DNA from: JABWBR01 sp036741235
GTDB taxonomy: Bacteria > Bacteroidota > Bacteroidia > Chitinophagales > Saprospiraceae
Direction of reading: 5' to 3'
Assembly (NCBI GenBank): GCA_036741235.1
Contig: DAINSQ010000104.1
Location: 1 to 17,196 of the forward strand
Length of the DNA: 17,196 nt
Shown: positions 12,541-17,196 of the stretch, one piece after another
How positions within the stretch are numbered: the first letter of the stretch is position 1
Layout: the number at the start of each line of letters is the position of its first letter
Notes under the pieces: model-generated
What the model was told of the DNA's origin: nothing
The model's database searches: none
Seen by the model: only the letters and a program-made list of their open reading frames with translations
Program-made: the position numbers and the translations under genes

Positions 12541-14361
12541 ATGCAAAATAGTTTTTGGCGACTGCTGTCGTATATCCGCAATTACAAATCTTATGTGTTG
12601 CTCAATATTACGAGCAACATCCTCACGGCATTATTTACAGTCGTCAGTATCCCCTTGTTGATTCCCTTTCTGGAAGTACTGTTTGATCGTTCAAAACCCG
12701 CAATTGAGCGGCCTGATTGGAACTGGAGCATTGCCTCTGCCAGAGACCTGCTCAACTACCAGTTTGGGCAACTGATCACCCAAGAGGGCAAGGAATCGGC
12801 GCTGGTATTCATTTGCGGCGCTATTCTGGCGGCCTTTTTCCTGAAAAACCTGTTTCGCTACCTCTCGTTGTTTTTCATGGCGCCGGTGCGCAACGGCATG
12901 ATCCGCGATATCCGCCGGCAATTGTTCGATAAAATGCTGGCCCTGCCATTGTCGTATTTCTCTGATGAGCGCAAGGGCGACCTCATGTCGCGCATCACTG
13001 CCGACGTACAGGAAGTAGAATCGAGCATCCTCAACATGTTGGAAATTATCTTCCGGGAACCCATCATCATTGCGGGTTCGCTGGCGTTCATGCTGTATGT
13101 AAGCCCCCCGCTCACCGGATTTGTCTTTTTGCTGCTGTTATTTACCGCCGTAGTCATCGGCGGCATTGGGCGCAGTCTAAAAAAGAGCTCTTCCATGGTG
13201 CAGGAGCGACTGGGCGTATTGGTATCGATAGTAGAGGAAGCCCTGGGCGGCATGCGCATCGTCAAGGGATTCAACGCTGAGCCATACCAGCGCGAAAAAT
13301 TTGCCGCACACAACGACGCTTACCGCCGGTTGCTGACCCGCTTGTTGTGGCGTCGCGAATTGGCCTCTCCATTATCGGAATTTCTGGGCATTGCCGTGGT
13401 GGCAGTGTTGTTGTGGTTTGGCTCGCGGCAGGTCTTTGCCGGCGATTTGAGCGCCGAAACCTTTCTCACATTTATCTTTGCCTTTTACAACGTAATTGAC
13501 CCTGCCAAATCGTTTTCGAAAGCCTATTACAACATTCAAAAAGGCGTAGCTGCCATGCAGCGGGTAGAACAGGTACTCGACGCTGAAATAAAGATCCAGG
13601 AACACCCGAATGCCAAACCCGTCTCGGGATTTGAGCGCCAAATCGAATACCGCGACGTGAGTTTCAGTTACAACAACGGCGAGGGGCCTGTGCTGGAGAA
13701 CATCAACCTGGTTATCCCTAAAGGCCGCATTGTAGCGTTGGTAGGCGCTTCCGGCGCCGGCAAATCCACGTTTGTCGATTTGTTGCCGCGGTTTTACGAC
13801 GTAGACAAAGGCGGCATCTATATCGACGGCGTCAACATCGCCGAATACCGCTTGCGCGACTTGCGCTCCCTGATGGGGATCGTATCACAGGAGGCTATTT
13901 TATTTAACGACACTATTTATAATAATATCGTTTTCGGACTGGAAGGCGCAACACAGGCTGATGTGGAACGAGCGGCCCGCATTGCCCATGCCCATGAATT
14001 CATTATGGCAACCGAAAACGGCTATCAGACCAATATCGGCGACCGGGGCAGCAAGCTCAGCGGCGGGCAGCGCCAGCGCCTTACTATTGCAAGGGCAGTA
14101 CTCAAAAACCCGCCTATCCTCATTCTCGACGAAGCTACCTCAGCTCTCGACTCCGAATCGGAAAAGCTGGTGCAAGAGGCCTTGTACCAACTTATGCAAA
14201 ACCGAACTTCTATAGTGATTGCTCACCGCCTCAGCACCATCCAACACGCCGATGAAATCATCGTGATGCGAAAAGGACATATTGTAGAGCGGGGCGATCA
14301 CGCCGGATTGCTTGCAAAAGGGGGAGAATATCAAAAACTGGTGGAATTGCAGGCATTCTAG
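12541..14361 (+). CDS. ABC exporter, MsbA-like lipid/drug transporter
   Basis: The 606-residue product is a half-size exporter that would act as a homodimer in the inner membrane. The membrane domain covers about 1-330 with helices near 18-45, 85-113, 165-187, 190-210, 278-300 and 305-320. The ATPase domain covers about 367-606. It shows Walker A GASGAGKST (402-410), a Q-loop in GIVSQEAILFNDTIYNN, the signature LSGGQRQR (506-513), Walker B ILILDEATSALD with D530 and E531, and the switch His562 in AHRLS. All catalytic residues are present. From family knowledge, MsbA flips lipid A precursors to the outer leaflet. Many Bacteroidota have several close paralogues, so the lipid substrate is inferred and a drug or polysaccharide substrate is possible. 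It has its own promoter, overlapped by a dyad. Confidence 0.92.
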   Translation: MQNSFWRLLSYIRNYKSYVLLNITSNILTALFTVVSIPLLIPFLEVLFDRSKPAIERPDWNWSIASARDLLNYQFGQLITQEGKESALVFICGAILAAFFLKNLFRYLSLFFMAPVRNGMIRDIRRQLFDKMLALPLSYFSDERKGDLMSRITADVQEVESSILNMLEIIFREPIIIAGSLAFMLYVSPPLTGFVFLLLLFTAVVIGGIGRSLKKSSSMVQERLGVLVSIVEEALGGMRIVKGFNAEPYQREKFAAHNDAYRRLLTRLLWRRELASPLSEFLGIAVVAVLLWFGSRQVFAGDLSAETFLTFIFAFYNVIDPAKSFSKAYYNIQKGVAAMQRVEQVLDAEIKIQEHPNAKPVSGFERQIEYRDVSFSYNNGEGPVLENINLVIPKGRIVALVGASGAGKSTFVDLLPRFYDVDKGGIYIDGVNIAEYRLRDLRSLMGIVSQEAILFNDTIYNNIVFGLEGATQADVERAARIAHAHEFIMATENGYQTNIGDRGSKLSGGQRQRLTIARAVLKNPPILILDEATSALDSESEKLVQEALYQLMQNRTSIVIAHRLSTIQHADEIIVMRKGHIVERGDHAGLLAKGGEYQKLVELQAF

Positions 14362-14409
14362 CGCACTTTCACCTCATCGACTTTACCAGTTTTTTTATAT
14401 TTTCGCAAT

Positions 14410-14443
14410 AATGTAACACATATCACTGACGGAGTGTTACATT
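14410..14443. promoter_or_regulatory. Candidate operator of the sulfur cluster
   Basis: AATGTAACAC (14410-14419) is a perfect inverted match to GTGTTACATT (14434-14443) with a 14-bp centre. It lies 39 bp before the ATG at 14482. A weak -7 candidate, GAATTTTG (14449-14456, one mismatch), follows directly, and CTG (14426-14428) stands at the -33 distance inside the dyad. Binding of a dimeric regulator here would cover the -33 region. The regulator is not encoded in this window. Confidence 0.55.
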
Positions 14444-14481
14444 CTCTTGAATTTTGCACCAGCAAACAAAATCTATATCCA

Positions 14482-15900
14482 ATGGAGTTTTCAGTAGAGC
14501 AAATTTATACCGGATGTCTGGCGCAAGGCGCCTACTACATCAAATCGCAAGGCGAGGCCGCAATCATCGACCCCTTGCGCGAAGTGCAGCCCTATCTCGA
14601 CAGGGCGGAGCGTGACGGCGTTAAGATCAAATACGTTTTTGAAACGCACTTCCACGCTGATTTCGTTTCGGGCCACCTCGACCTGTCGAAAAAGACTGGC
14701 GCGCCCATCATCTACGGCCCCAACGCCAACCCCGAATTTGAAGCCCACATCGCCAAGGACGGCGAAGAATTCAAAATCGGCGCTGTTACCATCCGCGTGC
14801 TTCACACGCCGGGCCACACCATGGAATCGACGACTTATTTGCTGTTGGATGAAAACGGCAAAGAACACGCCATTTTCAGCGGCGACACGCTGTTCCTGGG
14901 CGATGTAGGCCGTCCCGACCTGGCGCAAAAAGCCGCCAGCCTGACCCAGGAGCAACTCGCCGGTTTGTTGTACGACTCGCTCATGACCAAGATCATGCCT
15001 TTGCCCAATGATGTTATTGTCTACCCCGCGCACGGCGCCGGTTCGGCATGCGGCAAAAACATGATGAAAGAGACCGTCGACACCCTCGGCCATCAGAAAG
15101 AAATCAACTATGCGCTGCGCCAGAAATCGCGCGAAGACTTTATCGCCGCCGTTACGGAAGGCCTCACGCCGCCGCCGGCTTACTTCCCGATGAACGTGGC
15201 GATGAACAAAAAAGGGTATACCAGCTTTGACGAGGTAATGAGCAAGGGCATGCAGGCTATGTCAGCCGACGCTTTTGAAACCGTAGCGGAAACTACCGGC
15301 GCTTTGATCCTCGATACGCGCCTGGCCAGTGAGTTCGCCAAGGGATTTGTGCCGCAATCTATCAGTATCGGCCTCGACGGCCAGTTCGCCCCCTGGGTAG
15401 GTTCGCTGCTCGGCGACGTCAAGCAGCCCCTGCTGCTGGTCACCGAACCCGGCGCCGAAGAAGAGGCCGTCACCCGTTTGGCGCGTGTTGGTTTTGACAA
15501 CGTGCTGGGCTACCTCGACGGCGGTGTAAAAGGATGGGAAGCTGCCGGCAAAGAACTCGATAAAGTTAACCGCATCAGCGCTGAGCAGTTTGCCGGCGAA
15601 TTCAAAAAAGGCGAGTCTGTCGTCATCGACGTGCGCCGCGAAGGCGAATACCGCGCCGAACACGTAGAAGAAGCCTACAACAAACCGCTGGATATTATCA
15701 ACGACTGGGTAAACGCCATCGATCCCAAGCAACACTTCTTCCTGCATTGTGCAGGCGGTTATCGCAGCATGACTGCCGCCTCTATCTTGCAAGCACGCGG
15801 ATATCGCAATTTCTCGGAAATCGAGGGCGGCATCAAATCAATTGCGGAAGCTAACGTGCCGCTTACGGATTACGTGTGCCAGTCTAAACTGGTATCATAA
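14482..15900 (+). CDS. Persulfide dioxygenase-rhodanese fusion, CstB-like
   Basis: The 472-residue product joins three domains. Residues 1 to about 250 are a metallo-beta-lactamase-fold persulfide dioxygenase (ETHE1-like). Its iron ligands are readable: H56, H58 and D60 in ETHFHADF, H112 in TPGHT, D135 in SGDTLF and H184 in YPAHGAGSACG. Residues about 258-358 form a rhodanese-like domain with LDTRLASEFAKG and LDGGVKGWEAAGKE. Its active-site loop position reads LLLVTEPGAEEE, with no Cys, so it is a pseudo-rhodanese. Residues about 364-465 form a second rhodanese whose loop LHCAGGYRSM keeps Cys423. This order matches S. aureus CstB, which oxidises sulfane sulfur and releases thiosulfate; the activity here is inferred. 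It likely acts in the cytoplasm against persulfide stress. The ATG at 14482 is preferred over an in-frame GTG at 14434, which sits inside the dyad. The YeeE/YedE half-genes follow. Confidence 0.9.
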   Translation: MEFSVEQIYTGCLAQGAYYIKSQGEAAIIDPLREVQPYLDRAERDGVKIKYVFETHFHADFVSGHLDLSKKTGAPIIYGPNANPEFEAHIAKDGEEFKIGAVTIRVLHTPGHTMESTTYLLLDENGKEHAIFSGDTLFLGDVGRPDLAQKAASLTQEQLAGLLYDSLMTKIMPLPNDVIVYPAHGAGSACGKNMMKETVDTLGHQKEINYALRQKSREDFIAAVTEGLTPPPAYFPMNVAMNKKGYTSFDEVMSKGMQAMSADAFETVAETTGALILDTRLASEFAKGFVPQSISIGLDGQFAPWVGSLLGDVKQPLLLVTEPGAEEEAVTRLARVGFDNVLGYLDGGVKGWEAAGKELDKVNRISAEQFAGEFKKGESVVIDVRREGEYRAEHVEEAYNKPLDIINDWVNAIDPKQHFFLHCAGGYRSMTAASILQARGYRNFSEIEGGIKSIAEANVPLTDYVCQSKLVS

Positions 15901-15910
15901 TTGACTTTGC

Positions 15911-15942
15911 GACTGTTGGACTATTGGACTGTTGGACTGTTT
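15911..15942. repeat. Octamer tandem array (GACTGTTG)
   Basis: Four 8-bp units occur in a row: GACTGTTG, GACTATTG, GACTGTTG and GACTGTTT. They start 10 bp after the stop of the CstB-like gene. Confidence 0.85.
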
Positions 15943-15985
15943 AGAATGGAATAATCAAGCATTCAAAATTCAACATCCTTTACCC

Positions 15986-16000
15986 GACAGTCGCACTGTC
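15986..16000. repeat. Short inverted repeat before the YeeE-A gene
   Basis: GACAGT (15986-15991) and ACTGTC (15995-16000) form a perfect dyad around CGC. ACAGTCGC (15987-15994) is also the exact reverse complement of GCGACTGT (15909-15916) at the start of the octamer array. It may therefore be an inverted remnant of that array, a weak transcription-attenuating hairpin, or a binding site. The remaining bases up to 16035 are AT-rich, with no TAnnTTTG element seen. Confidence 0.5.
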
Positions 16001-16035
16001 TCATCATCAAACATTGTAATTAAAAAAAAAACAAC

Positions 16036-16599
16036 ATGCTTCAATGGTTAACGCAGCCCTGGCCCTGGTACGTGGCGGGACCGCTCATCGGACTGACCGT
16101 TCCACTCCTGCTGTTGCTGGGCAATAAACAATTCGGCATTTCATCTAATTTACGGCACATTTGTGCGGCTTGTATTCCTGCAGGGATCCCCTTCTTCAAC
16201 TACGACTGGAAAAAAGAGGTCTGGAATCTCTTTTTCGCCGTCGGTATCTTTTTTGGCGGCGTTATCGCAGTAACCTTGCTTAACAACCCCGAGCCGTTTC
16301 AACTGGCGGCATCCACGCAGGCCGATCTTTCTGAACTTGGCGTAAAAGATTTTCAGCACATGATGCCCGTTGATATTTTTAGCTGGGACAATGTATTGAC
16401 GCTCAGAGGGCTCATTTTCTTCGTTCTGGGCGGTTTCCTGGTGGGTTTTGGCACGCGTTATGCAGGCGGTTGCACTTCAGGGCACGCCATCATGGGGCTT
16501 TCCACCTTGCAGTGGCCCTCGCTGGTAGCTACTATGGTATTTATGGCGGCGGGCATACTCACTACCCATTTTATTCTTCCTTTTTTACTCCAACTTTAA
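16036..16599 (+). CDS. YeeE/YedE-family transporter, first half
   Basis: The 187-residue product is a membrane protein of the YeeE/YedE (Sulf_transp) family, with helices near 13-29, 62-82, 122-142 and 160-184. The family motif GGCTSGHAIMG (144-154) contains Cys146, and C43 and C46 occur in HICAAC. In full-size YeeE (TsuA), such Cys residues guide thiosulfate through the channel. Here the protein is half-size and is followed 12 bp later by a second half. Such pairs occur in many bacteria as separate A and B subunits. Its place directly downstream of the persulfide dioxygenase-rhodanese gene supports a role in uptake or exchange of reduced sulfur compounds. The exact substrate is not readable from the sequence. 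Confidence 0.88.
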   Translation: MLQWLTQPWPWYVAGPLIGLTVPLLLLLGNKQFGISSNLRHICAACIPAGIPFFNYDWKKEVWNLFFAVGIFFGGVIAVTLLNNPEPFQLAASTQADLSELGVKDFQHMMPVDIFSWDNVLTLRGLIFFVLGGFLVGFGTRYAGGCTSGHAIMGLSTLQWPSLVATMVFMAAGILTTHFILPFLLQL

Positions 16600-16611
16600 A
16601 TAGCAGAGGCC

Positions 16612-17100
16612 ATGGTAAAGACGCAAGATGAATTTGTAGCGCAGGCGTGCGACGCGCCCAACAGTCAGGTTAAGGACGAGCATATCTTTTTATCCAATAT
16701 CAAATATATACTGGCGGGACTTGTCTTCGGTATAATCTTCGTAAAAGCCGAAATCATCTCCTGGTTCCGAATTCAGGAAATGTTTCGTTTTCAGAGCTTC
16801 CACATGTACGGCGTAATCGGCTCGGCAGTAGTGGTAGGCGCCATTTCTGTGTGGTTGATCAAAAAATTTAAAATCAAAACCATACAAGGCGAGGCCGTCA
16901 TATTCAACGACAAAAAATTCCACTGGGGCAATGTGTGGGGCGCTGTATTATTCGGCATGGGCTGGGGTATTACCGGCGCTTGCCCGGGGCCGCTTTTCGC
17001 ACAAATCGGCAGCGGTTTCACGGTAGTGATCATTACGCTGCTCAGCGCTGTGGCAGGCACCTGGGTGTACGGCAAATTCCGCAGCAAATTGCCGCATTAA
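16612..17100 (+). CDS. YeeE/YedE-family transporter, second half (DUF6691-like)
   Basis: The 162-residue product has a hydrophilic N-terminus (1-25) and helices near 30-50, 65-85, 108-122 and 133-153. The motif GMGWGITGACPGP (115-127) contains Cys124 and is typical of the second half of YeeE/YedE proteins, often labelled DUF6691. It starts 12 bp after the first half and is certainly in the same transcript unit as it. Together the halves would form one channel like full-length TsuA. The short acidic N-terminal tail with Cys13 (QACDAPNSQ) precedes the first helix and has no assigned role. No terminator hairpin was seen after the stop. Confidence 0.88.
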   Translation: MVKTQDEFVAQACDAPNSQVKDEHIFLSNIKYILAGLVFGIIFVKAEIISWFRIQEMFRFQSFHMYGVIGSAVVVGAISVWLIKKFKIKTIQGEAVIFNDKKFHWGNVWGAVLFGMGWGITGACPGPLFAQIGSGFTVVIITLLSAVAGTWVYGKFRSKLPH

Positions 17101-17142
17101 TCCCCCCCTATAAACATTTTTGCCGTTTCTGTCGTTAACTAT

Positions 17143-17196
17143 AGGTTGTAGGTTCTAGGTTGTAGGTTCTAGGTTGTAGGTTCTAGGTTGTAGGTT
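17143..17196. repeat. 14-bp tandem array of alternating heptamers
   Basis: Three perfect 14-bp units, AGGTTGTAGGTTCT, and 12 bases of a fourth run off the right edge of the window. Each unit is two 7-bp versions differing by one base (AGGTTGT, AGGTTCT). The array is related to the pure GGTTGTA array at 4659-4699. Confidence 0.95.

Noticed and set aside
14434..14481. GTG start for the CstB-like protein
   Set aside because: It would place the start inside the operator-like dyad and add 16 residues not seen in this family; the ATG at 14482 gives the usual N-terminus.

Overview
The window looks like chromosomal DNA of a member of the Bacteroidota, plausibly the Saprospiria or a related free-living lineage. 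Several signs agree: start codons sit in A/T-rich leaders without Shine-Dalgarno motifs; several genes are preceded by the TAnnTTTG type of -7 element; and the gene content includes a C-terminal type IX secretion sorting domain, a family S46 dipeptidyl peptidase, a BatE-like TPR protein, a DUF5723-type outer-membrane protein and several SPII lipoproteins. The class-level assignment is inference.

Layout. At 1-1300 is the ribosomal pair rplU-rpmA (L21, L27) with its own promoter and a terminator. The L27 here carries a long Ala/Pro linker and a C-terminal helix-hairpin-helix module. At 1302-2870 are two leftward genes, batE-like and an RsmI-like methyltransferase. At 3117-6156 is a lipoprotein followed by a DUF5723-like beta-barrel candidate. 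At 6263-8758 are a small membrane-anchored coiled-coil protein and an S46 peptidase whose S1-site residue is Gly, as in DPP7. At 8860-10962 are an AraC-family regulator and a T9SS-exported protein of unknown function. At 10963-11466 is a 504-bp gene-free region holding two long hairpins, a strong terminator and a 158-bp fold-back (MITE-like) element. At 11467-12430 are two small lipoproteins (lipocalin-like and META/HslJ-like). At 12541-14361 is an MsbA-like ABC exporter. At 14482-17100 is a sulfur-handling cluster: a persulfide dioxygenase fused to a pseudo-rhodanese and an active rhodanese (CstB-like architecture), then two half-size YeeE/YedE transporters.

Genes that probably work together are rplU/rpmA (ribosome), the lipoprotein/DUF5723 pair (envelope) and the CstB-like/YeeE-A/YeeE-B set (import or sensing of thiosulfate-like sulfur and oxidation of sulfane sulfur). 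A perfect 10-bp inverted repeat in front of the CstB-like gene is a candidate operator for that set. Another dyad overlaps the promoter of the ABC exporter.

Tandem arrays of 7-8-bp units occur at five intergenic places (1-52, 4659-4699, 10979-10999 in degenerate form, 15911-15942, 17143-17196). The most unusual observations are the L27-HhH fusion and the + strand structured segment 10976-11225. In that segment all six non-Watson-Crick pairs of two long hairpins are G-U when read rightward, which suggests an RNA. No CRISPR array, tRNA, rRNA or complete insertion sequence was seen.
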